Source: Sphingobacterium thalpophilum (GTDB lineage Bacteria > Bacteroidota > Bacteroidia > B-17B0 > Aurantibacillaceae). From it: 32,814 bases of DNA. Both the position numbers and the translations under genes were made by a program. The stretch covers positions 1 through 32,814 of the forward strand of contig CALPON020000019.1 in assembly GCA_943325195.2 (NCBI GenBank), written 5' to 3'. Of the stretch, positions 8,239 to 17,516 are shown one piece after another. The stretch's first letter is position 1; the number at the start of each line of letters is the position of its first letter. The notes below the pieces were generated by a model. The model was not told the DNA's origin. It worked only from the letters and a program-made list of their open reading frames with translations, and searched no databases.

Positions 8239-8844
8239 TTATTTTCCAGGCGCTTTGCTGCCAGCTGGTTTTGGAGGGGACTTTATTCCTCCCGTTCCTT
8301 CTGGCTTGGTCCCGGGAACGACCGCTGCTGGCATACTGTCCAGTTTCTTCTTAACAAGGCCAAGAATATCATCCGAGCTTTCGCTGTATAACACGGTGGT
8401 GTTTTGCACACTTGTGTCCAATACATATTTATAGCTATTTTCTTTGGCCACTAATTCAATGGCTTTTTTCGCTTTTTCGAAAATAGGAGCTGTTAACTCA
8501 CCTTGCTTGCGCTTCACATCCATTTCCGCTTTTTGCTGGAAATCCTGAATCCGCGTCTGCAACTGCTGCAGATCTTCCTGCTTGTTCCGCTTGGCCAATT
8601 CACTCATGCCCGCTTCTTTTTCAAGATAATCTTTGTACTTATTCTCAAGTTCGGTCTGCATGGCGATTACTTCCTGCTCAAGGCCTTTGTAATAGACTTG
8701 TGCAGCCTCGGTAGCCATCTTTGTTTCCGGCATCATACTCACCAAAGAGTCGAAGCTAAGGTGTGCAATTTTTTGAGCCTGGCTAAAGCTAACGCAGAAA
8801 ATAGCAGCGATAGCGACAATACTTTTCTTTACTGGATTCGTCAT
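8239..8844 (-). CDS. OmpH/Skp-family periplasmic chaperone, second paralog
   Basis: The protein has 201 residues. A signal peptide (MTNPVKKSIVAIAAIFCVSFSQA) is cut before QKIAHLSFDSL. A Skp-like coiled coil follows (about 45-140, including LQQLQTRIQDFQQKAEMDV), then the C-terminal KYVLDTSVQNTTVLYSESSDDI, and a low-complexity Pro/Gly/Lys tail (about 175-201) that classic Skp lacks. The tail is basic and may help contact the membrane or peptidoglycan; that is inference. The gene lies 20 bases after the first Skp gene in the uppS-bamA cluster and ends in a strong terminator. It is the recent duplicate of the paralog at 7503-8084. Confidence 0.93.
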   Translation of the reverse strand: MTNPVKKSIVAIAAIFCVSFSQAQKIAHLSFDSLVSMMPETKMATEAAQVYYKGLEQEVIAMQTELENKYKDYLEKEAGMSELAKRNKQEDLQQLQTRIQDFQQKAEMDVKRKQGELTAPIFEKAKKAIELVAKENSYKYVLDTSVQNTTVLYSESSDDILGLVKKKLDSMPAAVVPGTKPEGTGGIKSPPKPAGSKAPGK

Positions 8845-8864
8845 CTATTATTTATGTTATGTTT

Positions 8865-9386
8865 TTATTTTTTGTAGCCCAAATATACAAGAACATCGTC
8901 ACTGCGATCGTATTTATTGTTGGCATAAAGCAGGGAAACTTGTCCCGACTTATCCATCACAAACCCCAGTCCGTTTTTCTCCGCCACAGCCTTAATGGCG
9001 TTGTAAACCTTGTCTTGTAAAGGTTTTACGAGCTCCTGGCGCTTTTTGAAAAGCTCCCCTTCCACGCCAAAGCGCTGTTTTTGCAAATCCTTGACTTCTT
9101 TTTCTTTATTAAGAATCTCGTTTTCTCGTTTCTTTTTCATCTCGTCCGTCAGCAAAATAGCATCGGCCTGGTAGGCTTTATACAATTTATCGACCTCCGT
9201 GTATTTAATATCAATTTCTTTCTGCCACTGCACACTTAACTTATCCAGTTCATTTTGTGCTGCTTTGTATTCTGGAATCTGTCCCATAATATAATCCGTA
9301 TCCACATACCCGAACTTAGCGCCCGATGCTTGCGCGCCTGCGAAGAAAGAAAGACTGATAAAAAGTGCGATCAAAAAATTTTTCAT
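8865..9386 (-). CDS. skp: OmpH/Skp-family periplasmic chaperone, bamA-proximal
   Basis: At 173 residues this is the usual Skp/OmpH length. The signal peptide is MKNFLIALFISLSFFAGA, followed by QASGAKFGYVDTDYIMGQIPEYKAAQ, the typical family start. A coiled coil (about 40-130) and the C-terminal GLGFVMDKSGQVSLLYAN complete the fold. It should bind outer-membrane proteins in the periplasm and pass them to BamA, encoded immediately upstream. The gap from bamA is 71 bases with no clear terminator. It is the most canonical of the three paralogs and differs markedly from the other two, which resemble each other. Confidence 0.95.
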   Translation of the reverse strand: MKNFLIALFISLSFFAGAQASGAKFGYVDTDYIMGQIPEYKAAQNELDKLSVQWQKEIDIKYTEVDKLYKAYQADAILLTDEMKKKRENEILNKEKEVKDLQKQRFGVEGELFKKRQELVKPLQDKVYNAIKAVAEKNGLGFVMDKSGQVSLLYANNKYDRSDDVLVYLGYKK

Positions 9387-9457
9387 GTTTTTTTAATTAC
9401 TATTAATCATAAAACGTGCCACGCATAATATTCTGCATCAATTAACATATTTTAAAA

Positions 9458-12058
9458 TTACAATTCTCCCAATGTTCCTCCAATGGTAAAGTGAAATTGT
9501 CCTTTTCCATTTCCGTTACTGGCATCAGTGCCCGGCACCTTATCAAAGCCCCAGCCATAATCTACGCCCAATAAGCCAAACATAGGAAGAAAAACGCGAA
9601 GACCAACCCCCGCGCTACGTTTCACATTAAAAGGATTAAAGGATTTAAAATTTGCCCAGGTATTCCCCGCTTCTGCAAAACCGAGCACAAAAATGGTCGC
9701 CTGGGGATTCAAGCTAATGGGATAACGCAACTCCATCGTATAACGTGCCACAATGGGATCGCCCACGCCTGACGAAACTGTATTGTCCTTGTACCCGCGC
9801 AGACCAATAATTTCCCGGGCCACAAAGTTCTGGAACCCACTAATTCCTGAACCTCCCATGTAAAACCGTTCAAAGGGTGAATAGCCCACATTTTTATTGT
9901 ACCGTGCCAGAAAGCCATAACCAACTTTTGTCCGTAAAACAAGATTGCGGGCTTCTTTTCCTTCTGCTGCCTTCTGGTTAGTCAACTGTGTAAACCACTC
10001 CATCGTGATTTTATACTTCTGATACTCAATGTAACGATAACGCTCGGCATCCGTCATCTCCGGATTATTATAATTCTTATTATTCACCAGGGAATAAGGT
10101 GGCGTGAACTGTCCCCCCAACACAAAATTGGAGCCGTGCTTGGGATAAATAGGCCCGTCAATAGAGTTACGGGAAATGTTTAGACCCAGATTCAAATCAT
10201 TTGCAAAACCGGATTTAAAAACAAATGCACCATAATTTATCAGCTCATAGTAGTTATAACTGATGTTGCTATACATATTAAAAAAATTGTCCGGCCACTG
10301 CAGTCTTCGACCCAGACCAATAGACCCTCCAATAATACTCATGCTGCTACGCGCAGGATTCGCCACCTTAACGCCATTTTCTTTTATAAATTTGGTTTGT
10401 GCGGTATTATTAAAAAGTGAATGGAAGGCAGAAATCGAAAGTGCGTTTGGCTTTTTGCCGCCTAACCAGGGCTCTGTAAAAGAGAAATTATAAGATTGAT
10501 AATAAATTCCGTTGGTCTGTGCACGAATGGCCAGCTTCTGCCCATCACCCGATGGTAATGGTCGCCAGGCCTCGCGTTTAAACATGTTGCGCGTCGAAAA
10601 ATTATTAAAGGTCACTCCCAGGGTACCAATAATGCCCAAGCCCCGCTGCTGTCCGGTAGAAGTATTGTAAATGTTTCTGCCGCCCCAGCCGCCACTCAAC
10701 TCCACCTGATCGTTAGCTTTTTCTTCCACAATGTATTCAATGTCTACGGTGCCATCTGCAGGATTAGGCGTCGGAATCACATTGAGTTTTTCAGGATCAA
10801 AAAAGCCTAACTGCGCTAACTGACGGTTCGTTCGGATAATGTCGGTTCGTCTGAATAACTGTCCAGGCTTGGTAAATATTTCTCGGTAAACAACATGATC
10901 ATTCGTCTTGTCATTCCCCTTAATTGTTATCTTGTTGATGGTCGCTTGTTTTCCCTCATACATCAAGACATCAAAATCAATGGTGTCGTTGTGCACATTA
11001 CTCTCCTGCTCATGCACCTGAAAGAACAGGTAACCATCGTCCAGATAAAGACTGGAAACGTCGTAGCCACTTGGGTTCATGTAAAGCTTCTGTTCCAACT
11101 TACTCTGATCATAGACATCCCCCGCCTTAATATTCAGCACCGTGTCCAGCTGACCGCTTCTATATTTTGTATTGCCAAACCAATTGAATTTTCCGAAGTA
11201 ATACTTATGTCCCTCATCAATCGTAATATCAATGGCCACGCGGTTATCACTGATAAAGTAGACTGTATCCTTTGCCACACGCGCATCGCGGTAACCCCTG
11301 GTGGCGTATTTTCCAGCGATGGCTGGCAGGTCTTTGTGCAGATTCTCCTCCAGGTATTTGGCAGAATTAAAAGGATTGTACCAGCGGAAGCGTTTACTGT
11401 CTTCCAGACTCCTTCTTAATTTCCATGCAGGAACCACCGTGTTGCCGGTAAAGTTGACCTCCTGAATACGGACCTTTCTGTTCTTTACCACCTCGATGGT
11501 GAGAATGGTATGTGGATTTTTCTGGGCCGTGTCGCGGACCTGCTCAATACGAACATCGTTATAAAAATAACCTTTGTCCAAATAATAATCGTGAACAGTA
11601 TTGCGAATGGTGCCGATCATATAATCCGTCACCACGCGTTCTTTCATTAAATGAATCTTTGCCCGGATATCATCAGCGTCGCTGCGCTTAACGCCTCCCT
11701 TAAATTTAAAACTCGTAAGACGGGGGCGCTCCACCACACGTATAATTAAATTCATCTGGCCTGAGCCGGCACTTTCACCCAAAATCTGGATGTCCTCAAA
11801 AAGACCCTGCTTCCATAATTTCTTAATGGCATCACTGGTTCGGTCTCCGGGGATTGTAATCTCCTCGCCTTTGGTAAGACCGCTAAAAAGAATAATCACA
11901 TTCTGATCGGTTGCACTTGCCCCCTCAACGCGGATAGCGGCAACTTTATATTTACTGCGATTTTTGGCTTGCGCCGTAAACAAACTGTCCGAACGCTGAG
12001 CATACACGAGCGTGCAAAGGGTATTGAAAAGTGCTAATAATGCCAGCTTTTTGATCAT
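9458..12058 (-). CDS. bamA: BamA, outer-membrane protein assembly factor
   Basis: The 866-residue protein has a signal peptide (MIKKLALLALFNTLCTLVYA, then QRSD), a row of POTRA domains (about 35-430; e.g. GLTKGEEITIPGDRTSDAIKKLW, VNFTGNTVVPAWKLRRSL) and a C-terminal beta-barrel. In the barrel, GGSGISGF and the L6-type motif LRGY (753-756, R754) match the Omp85 signature. It inserts beta-barrel proteins into the outer membrane. The length fits Bacteroidota BamA. The gene begins 3 bases after uppS and is followed by the Skp genes, an arrangement that pairs the insertase with its chaperones. The end, FTIGGTLGEL, finishes with Leu rather than the Phe common in proteobacterial barrels. Confidence 0.97.
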   Translation of the reverse strand: MIKKLALLALFNTLCTLVYAQRSDSLFTAQAKNRSKYKVAAIRVEGASATDQNVIILFSGLTKGEEITIPGDRTSDAIKKLWKQGLFEDIQILGESAGSGQMNLIIRVVERPRLTSFKFKGGVKRSDADDIRAKIHLMKERVVTDYMIGTIRNTVHDYYLDKGYFYNDVRIEQVRDTAQKNPHTILTIEVVKNRKVRIQEVNFTGNTVVPAWKLRRSLEDSKRFRWYNPFNSAKYLEENLHKDLPAIAGKYATRGYRDARVAKDTVYFISDNRVAIDITIDEGHKYYFGKFNWFGNTKYRSGQLDTVLNIKAGDVYDQSKLEQKLYMNPSGYDVSSLYLDDGYLFFQVHEQESNVHNDTIDFDVLMYEGKQATINKITIKGNDKTNDHVVYREIFTKPGQLFRRTDIIRTNRQLAQLGFFDPEKLNVIPTPNPADGTVDIEYIVEEKANDQVELSGGWGGRNIYNTSTGQQRGLGIIGTLGVTFNNFSTRNMFKREAWRPLPSGDGQKLAIRAQTNGIYYQSYNFSFTEPWLGGKKPNALSISAFHSLFNNTAQTKFIKENGVKVANPARSSMSIIGGSIGLGRRLQWPDNFFNMYSNISYNYYELINYGAFVFKSGFANDLNLGLNISRNSIDGPIYPKHGSNFVLGGQFTPPYSLVNNKNYNNPEMTDAERYRYIEYQKYKITMEWFTQLTNQKAAEGKEARNLVLRTKVGYGFLARYNKNVGYSPFERFYMGGSGISGFQNFVAREIIGLRGYKDNTVSSGVGDPIVARYTMELRYPISLNPQATIFVLGFAEAGNTWANFKSFNPFNVKRSAGVGLRVFLPMFGLLGVDYGWGFDKVPGTDASNGNGKGQFHFTIGGTLGEL

Positions 12059-12061
12059 AAC

Positions 12062-12808
12062 TTAATTACTGCTGATTTGTTCGCTGGTTTTTCCAAATCT
12101 CCGCTCCCGGTTCTGATAGGAAATAATGGCCTTATAAAGTTCGTTTTTGCGGAAGTCAGGCCACAGCACATCTGTAAAATAAAACTCTGCGTAGGCCAAT
12201 TGCCAAAGCAGAAAATTACTAATGCGGTGCTCGCCGCTGGTTCGAATCATAAGTTCGGGATCAGGAATATCTCTCGTGTTTAATTGGTCGGCAATCATAC
12301 GGGCACTAATCTCGGAAGCCTTTAAGGCGCCTGTCTCCACCTGGTAAGCAATTTTTTTCACCGCCTCCGTAATCTCCCACTTACTGGAATAAGATAATGC
12401 TAGAACCAGTGTCACCCTGGTGTTCTCAGCCGTCATCGCCATACTTTCTGCCAACTCCGTTTGACAGACCGCTGGTAAACTTTTCACATCACCAATCACT
12501 TGTAGTTTGACCCCCTTCTTATGCAAATTTGGAGTCTCCATGCTAATGGTCCCCACCAATAATTCCATCAGGGCATCTACCTCATCTTTGGGACGATTCC
12601 AGTTCTCGGTGCTGAAAGCATAAAGGGTTAGATACTTGATTCCAATCTCCCCACAGGCTTCAACAATCTCACGGACGGAATTAACCCCCTCGTGATGACC
12701 AAAAATCCTGTCCTCACCATGTTGTTTGGCCCAACGTCCATTCCCATCCATGATGATGGCCACATGGGAGGGAATATTATTTTTATCAATTGAGGCGAGT
12801 AAATCCAT
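12062..12808 (-). CDS. uppS: Undecaprenyl diphosphate synthase (cis-prenyltransferase)
   Basis: The 248-residue protein condenses isopentenyl diphosphate onto farnesyl diphosphate to make the C55 lipid carrier for peptidoglycan and surface glycans. The signature AIIMDGNGRWAKQHG contains the catalytic D21; FSTENWNRPKDEV, LALSYSSKWEI and the C-terminal RTSGEHRISNFLLWQ with YAEFYFTDVLWPDF complete the family motifs. A perfect TATCTTTG box ends 16 bases before the ATG. The gene opens the transcript that continues into bamA only 3 bases later, linking lipid-carrier supply with outer-membrane assembly. Confidence 0.97.
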   Translation of the reverse strand: MDLLASIDKNNIPSHVAIIMDGNGRWAKQHGEDRIFGHHEGVNSVREIVEACGEIGIKYLTLYAFSTENWNRPKDEVDALMELLVGTISMETPNLHKKGVKLQVIGDVKSLPAVCQTELAESMAMTAENTRVTLVLALSYSSKWEITEAVKKIAYQVETGALKASEISARMIADQLNTRDIPDPELMIRTSGEHRISNFLLWQLAYAEFYFTDVLWPDFRKNELYKAIISYQNRERRFGKTSEQISSN

Positions 12809-12824
12809 GAATTAACGCGGGTCG

Positions 12825-12832
12825 CAAAGATA
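12825..12832 (-). promoter_or_regulatory. Promoter -7 box for uppS-bamA-skp
   Basis: TATCTTTG on the minus strand is an exact match to the Bacteroidota TAnnTTTG element, 16 bases before the uppS ATG. At the expected 19-base spacing upstream there is TTAG (12855-12852), one base from the -33 TTTG. Confidence 0.65.
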
Positions 12833-12962
12833 GTAAAATAGTAAAAATCAACTAATTAATTCCGGTTTTTTTAGTTTTTTAACAGCGTGCTTTTCCAGCA
12901 ATTCCGGCGCCTTCCGCTGCTCACCAAGTCATAGGACGTCCGTGCACGGCACTTTGTTACAC

Positions 12963-13382
12963 CTAACTAGTGTGATCGGCGATAATCACCCACTTCCCTT
13001 CCAACTTCCGCCAGAGTAGACTGAAATGGCCCCCCACAGGCTGAGCTCTCTGCAAGTTCCACCTGCCCGTCACAAAAACATAATCATCACTCAGCTGTTC
13101 CAAACTCAGCAAGGTAAAGCCAAGCTGGCCCATTTTTTCTTTGGAATCATAACTCCTCTGATAATTGGCCAACGTGTTCTTCCAACCATAAGTCACGCCC
13201 TTGCTGCCTATAAATTTTAAACGCTCATCATTCCAGTAAGAATCCATAAAGGCCAACAGATCCCCCTTATTCCAGGCCGCCTCCTGATGCTTCATTAACA
13301 GACGGATTTGCGCCGTATCGGTCTGCGCCTTAACCAAGCCAAAAACAAACAAGAAACCAGCGATTAGGAATGCTCTGCTCAT
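12963..13382 (-). CDS. Secreted DUF4440/SnoaL-like (NTF2 fold) protein
   Basis: From the ATG at 13382 this encodes 139 residues: signal peptide MSRAFLIAGFLFVFGLVKA, then QTDTAQIRLLMKHQEAAWNKGDLLAFMDSYW, which is the helix and turn that open the DUF4440/NTF2-like cone fold. The Trp-rich end (FSLLWRKLEGKWVIIADHT) is also typical. No catalytic residues can be assigned; family members are often small-molecule binders or isomerase-like. An in-frame ATG at 13430 would add 16 hydrophilic residues ahead of the signal peptide and would place the coding start inside the likely metH promoter, so I reject it. The gene is divergent from metH. Confidence 0.85.
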   Translation of the reverse strand: MSRAFLIAGFLFVFGLVKAQTDTAQIRLLMKHQEAAWNKGDLLAFMDSYWNDERLKFIGSKGVTYGWKNTLANYQRSYDSKEKMGQLGFTLLSLEQLSDDYVFVTGRWNLQRAQPVGGHFSLLWRKLEGKWVIIADHTS

Positions 13383-13414
13383 CTTGTAAATGTAGTCAAT
13401 ATGTTGTACTTTTG
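13383..13414 (+). promoter_or_regulatory. Promoter of the metH leader
   Basis: TACTTTTG at 13407-13414 is an exact TAnnTTTG -7 element, with CTTG at 13383-13386, 20 bases upstream, as a near-consensus -33 element. Transcription should begin around 13420, just before the first strand of the riboswitch P1 helix at 13434. That placement supports both the promoter and the aptamer. Confidence 0.65.
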
Positions 13415-13433
13415 CTGCTCGTTCTTTCATAGT

Positions 13434-13587
13434 ACTTATTAAGAAAAGCAGAGGGATACGCCCTGTGAAGCTTTACCAACCCTTAAGGGAAAGATGAATA
13501 TTGAAGTGTTAATTTCACAATCATTCAATAGTTATAATTTCAAAAGAAGGTGGGAATTCGTTTCTGATTCATCAGAAAAAAATAAGT
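13434..13587 (+). promoter_or_regulatory. SAM-I (S-box) riboswitch aptamer with long P3
   Basis: The core follows the S-box. P1 is ACTTATT (13434-13440) with AATAAGT (13581-13587). AAGAA is the J1/2 segment. P2 is AAGC/GCTT (13446-13449, 13470-13473) with the kink-turn bases AGAGGGATACGCCCTGTGA inside. Then come CCAACC, P3, GGTGGGAATTC (13549-13559) with the conserved AATTC, and P4 TTTCTGA-TTCA-TCAGAAA (13561-13578). A loop-to-J3/4 pseudoknot is possible between ACG (13458-13460) and CGT (13559-13561). P3 is closed by CCTT/AAGG (13481-13484, 13547-13550) and spans about 70 bases with an internal TATTGAA/TTCAATA helix. SAM binding should switch off metH through the terminator downstream. Confidence 0.88.
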
Positions 13588-13635
13588 CGGAAAAAATTAG
13601 AATTTACAACGTTTAAAAAATAACAACTCAACTCT

Positions 13636-13668
13636 AATCCCTTCCGCAATAAACGGAGGGGATTTTTT
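13636..13668 (+). terminator. Riboswitch expression-platform terminator before metH
   Basis: An 11-bp stem, 13636-13646 with 13654-13664 (one G-T pair, 7-base loop CAATAAA), runs into a T tract that ends 5 bases before the metH ATG. The 5' arm is also complementary to 13588-13601 just after P1: 11 of 14 positions pair, with AAA facing CCC in the middle. That gives an alternative antiterminator fold. Low SAM would favour reading into metH; high SAM would favour termination. Confidence 0.85.
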
Positions 13669-13673
13669 ATTTT

Positions 13674-16600
13674 ATGAATAACATTACAACTGAACTAGAA
13701 AAACGCATCCTGATTATCGATGGTGCCATGGGCACTATGATCCAGCAATACAGCCTTGAAGAAAAGGACTATCGCGGTGCGCGTTTTGCAGATTGGCATA
13801 AGGATCTGAAGGGCAATAACGACCTACTTTCCATTACCCGTCCAGACATCATCAAAGCTATTCATAAAGAATATTTGAAGGCGGGTGCAGATATCATCGA
13901 AACCAATACGTTCAGTGGTACGCGCATCGCCATGGCGGACTACGAGATGGAAAGCCTCGTGTACGAACTCAATTACGAATCGGCCAAAATCGCCAAAGAA
14001 GCGATTGCGGAATTTCAAAAAGAATTTCCTGAATTTGCCGTTATCCCCAAATTTGTGGCTGGCTCCATGGGACCCACCACCAAACTGGCCTCCATGTCCC
14101 CCAACGTAAACGATCCTGGTTTCCGCGCTGTCACTTTTGATGACCTTGTAGAAGCCTACTCGGAACAAATTAAAGGACTTATTGACGGCGGTGCCGATCT
14201 GCTTTTATTCGAAACCATTACCGATACACTCAATGTCAAAGCAGCGCTCTTCGCCACCGAAGAGGTCTGCAAAAAATTAAATCGTAAAATGCCGGTGATG
14301 GTCTCAGGAACTATTACCGATGCCAGTGGGCGGACCTTAAGCGGACAAACGACAGAAGCATTTCTCAATTCGGTTTCACACGTTGAATTACTCAGCGTGG
14401 GCCTGAACTGCGCCATGGGAGCCAAAGACCTGCGTCCCTACCTAGAAGAGCTTTCCATGAAAGCGCCTTTTTACGTGAGCGCTTATCCAAATGCCGGCCT
14501 GCCAAACCAGTTTGGTGAATACGATCAGGATGCGCATGAAATGGGGCATCAGATTGAAGAGTTTTTAAAGGCAGGGTTTCTCAACATTGTCGGCGGTTGC
14601 TGCGGCACCACCCCCGCACACATTAAGCGGATCGCAGAACTGGCGAAGAATGCCAAACCTCGCAAAAAACCTCAGGGAGACCACCTCATGCACCTCAGTG
14701 GTCTGGAGCCTCTGACGCTGCGTCCCGAAAGTAACTTTTTAAATGTGGGAGAACGGACCAATGTAACCGGCTCTAAAAAATTTCTGCGTCTCATCAAGGA
14801 AAACAATTATGAAGAAGCGCTTAGCATTGCCCGAGACCAAGTGGAAGGCGGTGCTCAGGTAATTGATGTGAACATGGATGAAGGGATGCTGGACAGCGAA
14901 GCTGCTATGACCACCTTTCTCAACCTCATTGCTGCTGAACCGGATATCTCGCGCGTTCCCATCATGATCGATTCGTCGAAGTGGTCCGTAATCGAAGCCG
15001 GATTAAAGTGTGTGCAGGGGAAAGCTATTGTCAATTCTATCTCCCTAAAAGAAGGCGAGGATAAATTTATTGAACAAGCTTCAAAGGTGCGTCAATATGG
15101 CGCCGCAGTAATTGTGATGGCTTTTGATGAAGTGGGACAAGCGGATACCTTGCAACGTCGCATCGATATTTGCGGACGAGCCTACCGCATCTTAACGGAA
15201 CAGGTAAAGTTCCCTCCCCAAGACATTATTTTTGATCCGAATATTTTTCCGGTCGCAACAGGTATGGATGAACACCGCCGTAATGCGCTCGATTTTTTTG
15301 ACAGCACTAAGTGGATCAAAGAACATCTTCCCTACGCAAAAGTAAGTGGTGGGGTCAGCAATGTCTCTTTCTCTTTCCGAGGTAATGATCATGTGCGCGA
15401 AGCGATTCACTCTGCGTTTTTATACCACGCGGTGAAAAACGGAATGGACATGGGCATCGTGAATCCTTCTCAATTAGTGATCTATGATGACATAGAAAAA
15501 ACATTACTGGAACTGGTGGAAGATGTGTTGCTGGATCGCCGCGAGGATGCGACAGAGCGACTTGTCAGCCATGCAGAATCGCTGAAAGGCATCACCAAAG
15601 AAAAAACTGAAAAAGATGAGGCCTGGAGAAAAGGCACCGTGGAAGAGCGTCTGAGTCATGCCTTGGTAAAAGGTATTGTTGATTACATTGATGAGGATAC
15701 CGAAGAGGCGCGACAGAAACTTGGCCGTCCTTTGTATGTGATCGAAGGGCCCCTCATGGCGGGCATGAATGTCGTGGGTGATTTGTTTGGCAGCGGCAAA
15801 ATGTTTCTGCCCCAAGTGGTCAAGAGTGCGCGGGTCATGAAAAAAGCAGTCGCCTTTCTCGAACCTTTTCTACAGGCAGAGAAAGAAGAAGCCAGACTGA
15901 ATGGCACTGGTCAATTGCAACGTAGCAATGCGGGCAAAATACTATTGGCCACCGTAAAAGGAGACGTGCATGACATTGGAAAAAACATTGTCGGCGTCGT
16001 ATTAGCCTGCAATAATTTTGAAATCATTGACCTTGGCGTCATGGTCTCTAGTGATAAGATTCTGGATGAAGCCAGAAAACAAAATGTGGACATGATTGGT
16101 CTAAGCGGACTCATCACCCCCTCACTGGATGAGATGGTCCATGTGGCCAAGGAGATGGAGCGTCTCGGATTTAAGATACCCTTGCTCATTGGCGGTGCAA
16201 CGACTTCGAAGGTGCACACAGCTGTGAAAATTGCGCAAAATTATTCTGGACCAGTAGTGCATGTCAATGATGCCAGTAAATCGGTACCAGTTGCAAGCAA
16301 CTTGTTATCAGAAGATCAGCGAAAACCTTTTCTCACTGATTTATTAAAGGATTATGACCGCGTGCGGGAACAAAATAAAAATGCACAATCGCAAGCAAAA
16401 TTTATCACTCTGGAAGAAGCAAGACAAAATAAATTTGCGGTCGACTGGAAAGCCGAAAAGACAGCGCAACCAAGCTTCACCGGAACTCGGGTGCTGACTG
16501 ATTTTGACATGGAAGAGATTAAGGCCTACATTGACTGGACGCCATTCTTTCACAGCTGGGAATTAAAAGGCGCCTATCCCAAAATTCTGAATGATCCAGA

Positions 16601-17378
16601 GCGCGGAACGGAAGCGCAAAAATTATTTAAGGATGCGCAAGAAATGTTGAAAAAAATCATCACTGAAAAGTGGTTGCAGGCAAATGCCGTAGTTGGGATT
16701 TTCCCTGCCGCAAGCGTTGGAGCAGATGATATTGAGTTGGATTGGAAAGATGAAAAGGATCAGAACTACTTATTTCATACCCTCCGTCAACAAACGAAAA
16801 AACCAGCAGGTCAGGCAAACATCGCGCTTGCCGACTTTGTTCGTCCGAAAGAAAATGGACGTGGTAATGACTTTATTGGTGCCTTTGCCCTCACCACGGG
16901 TATCGGTATTGATGAACGCGTAGCGGCCTTTGAAAAAGACCATGACGATTACAGTGCCATCTTATTAAAAGCACTGGCCGATCGATTGGCCGAAGCCTTC
17001 GCAGAGCTCCTGCATAAGAAGGTCCGCACCGACTACTGGCCCTATGCTGCAGGTGAAACCCTAAGTAATGAGGAACTGATCCAAGAAACATATCAGGGTA
17101 TTCGTCCCGCCCCAGGTTATCCCGCACAACCTGACCACACGGAAAAAGAAACCATTTGGAAATTACTGGAGGTGGAAAAGAACACCGGCATTATCCTGAC
17201 CGATAGTTTAGCCATGGTGCCCACGGCGGCAGTGAGTGGACTATACATCGGTAGCGCGGCATCTCACTATTTTGGTATTGGTAAAATCACCAAAGAGCAA
17301 GTGGCAGATTATGCCGCCCGTAAAAACATGCCGTTTGAAGTCGCTGAAAGGTGGTTGGGACCTGCGTTGGGGTATTGA
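13674..17378 (+). CDS. metH: Cobalamin-dependent methionine synthase
   Basis: The 1234 residues match the full four-module enzyme (E. coli MetH is 1227). It transfers the methyl group of 5-methyl-THF to homocysteine through methylcobalamin. The homocysteine domain carries the zinc cysteines C246 (GLNCAMGA) and C309/C310 (GGCCGTTP). The folate domain follows from about 350 ([24 protein letters not shown]). The cobalamin cap and binding domain contain [11 protein letters not shown] with axial ligand H766, and [13 protein letters not shown]. The C-terminal reactivation domain contains DYWPYAAGE and [12 protein letters not shown] (from R1144), which bind S-adenosylmethionine. Start is the ATG at 13674, right after the riboswitch terminator, with no Shine-Dalgarno. 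All key residues are present, so the gene looks intact. Confidence 0.99.
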   Translation: MNNITTELEKRILIIDGAMGTMIQQYSLEEKDYRGARFADWHKDLKGNNDLLSITRPDIIKAIHKEYLKAGADIIETNTFSGTRIAMADYEMESLVYELNYESAKIAKEAIAEFQKEFPEFAVIPKFVAGSMGPTTKLASMSPNVNDPGFRAVTFDDLVEAYSEQIKGLIDGGADLLLFETITDTLNVKAALFATEEVCKKLNRKMPVMVSGTITDASGRTLSGQTTEAFLNSVSHVELLSVGLNCAMGAKDLRPYLEELSMKAPFYVSAYPNAGLPNQFGEYDQDAHEMGHQIEEFLKAGFLNIVGGCCGTTPAHIKRIAELAKNAKPRKKPQGDHLMHLSGLEPLTLRPESNFLNVGERTNVTGSKKFLRLIKENNYEEALSIARDQVEGGAQVIDVNMDEGMLDSEAAMTTFLNLIAAEPDISRVPIMIDSSKWSVIEAGLKCVQGKAIVNSISLKEGEDKFIEQASKVRQYGAAVIVMAFDEVGQADTLQRRIDICGRAYRILTEQVKFPPQDIIFDPNIFPVATGMDEHRRNALDFFDSTKWIKEHLPYAKVSGGVSNVSFSFRGNDHVREAIHSAFLYHAVKNGMDMGIVNPSQLVIYDDIEKTLLELVEDVLLDRREDATERLVSHAESLKGITKEKTEKDEAWRKGTVEERLSHALVKGIVDYIDEDTEEARQKLGRPLYVIEGPLMAGMNVVGDLFGSGKMFLPQVVKSARVMKKAVAFLEPFLQAEKEEARLNGTGQLQRSNAGKILLATVKGDVHDIGKNIVGVVLACNNFEIIDLGVMVSSDKILDEARKQNVDMIGLSGLITPSLDEMVHVAKEMERLGFKIPLLIGGATTSKVHTAVKIAQNYSGPVVHVNDASKSVPVASNLLSEDQRKPFLTDLLKDYDRVREQNKNAQSQAKFITLEEARQNKFAVDWKAEKTAQPSFTGTRVLTDFDMEEIKAYIDWTPFFHSWELKGAYPKILNDPERGTEAQKLFKDAQEMLKKIITEKWLQANAVVGIFPAASVGADDIELDWKDEKDQNYLFHTLRQQTKKPAGQANIALADFVRPKENGRGNDFIGAFALTTGIGIDERVAAFEKDHDDYSAILLKALADRLAEAFAELLHKKVRTDYWPYAAGETLSNEELIQETYQGIRPAPGYPAQPDHTEKETIWKLLEVEKNTGIILTDSLAMVPTAAVSGLYIGSAASHYFGIGKITKEQVADYAARKNMPFEVAERWLGPALGY

Positions 17379-17404
17379 GTGTTAATTTTTCGCTATTCAG
17401 AACG

Positions 17405-17436
17405 TAGGATGACTTTTTTAAAAAAAGAAAATCCTA
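17405..17436 (+). other. Inverted repeat between metH and purH
   Basis: TAGGAT (17405-17410) and ATCCTA (17431-17436) flank an inner CTTTTTT/AAAAAAG pair, giving an imperfect A/T-rich hairpin 27 bases after the metH stop. It could end the metH transcript, but the U tract lies inside the stem instead of after it, so it is not a standard intrinsic terminator. Confidence 0.4.
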
Positions 17437-17493
17437 ACTAAGGGTCAAGCTGTTTCAGGCAATAACAAAGCGTGGAATTCTAAATTCTTAGGC

Positions 17494-17501
17494 TATCTTT
17501 G
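17494..17501 (+). promoter_or_regulatory. Promoter -7 box for purH
   Basis: TATCTTTG matches TAnnTTTG exactly and ends 15 bases before the purH ATG at 17517. It argues that purH has its own promoter and that the TTG at 17499, inside this box, is not the start codon. No -33 TTTG is seen at the standard spacing. Confidence 0.6.
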
Positions 17502-17516
17502 CGCTTTATTCTCATC

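Noticed and set aside
13383-13430. N-terminal extension of the DUF4440 gene from an ATG at 13430.
   Set aside because: It would put 16 hydrophilic residues before an obvious signal peptide and overlap the divergent metH promoter; ATG at 13382 fits better.
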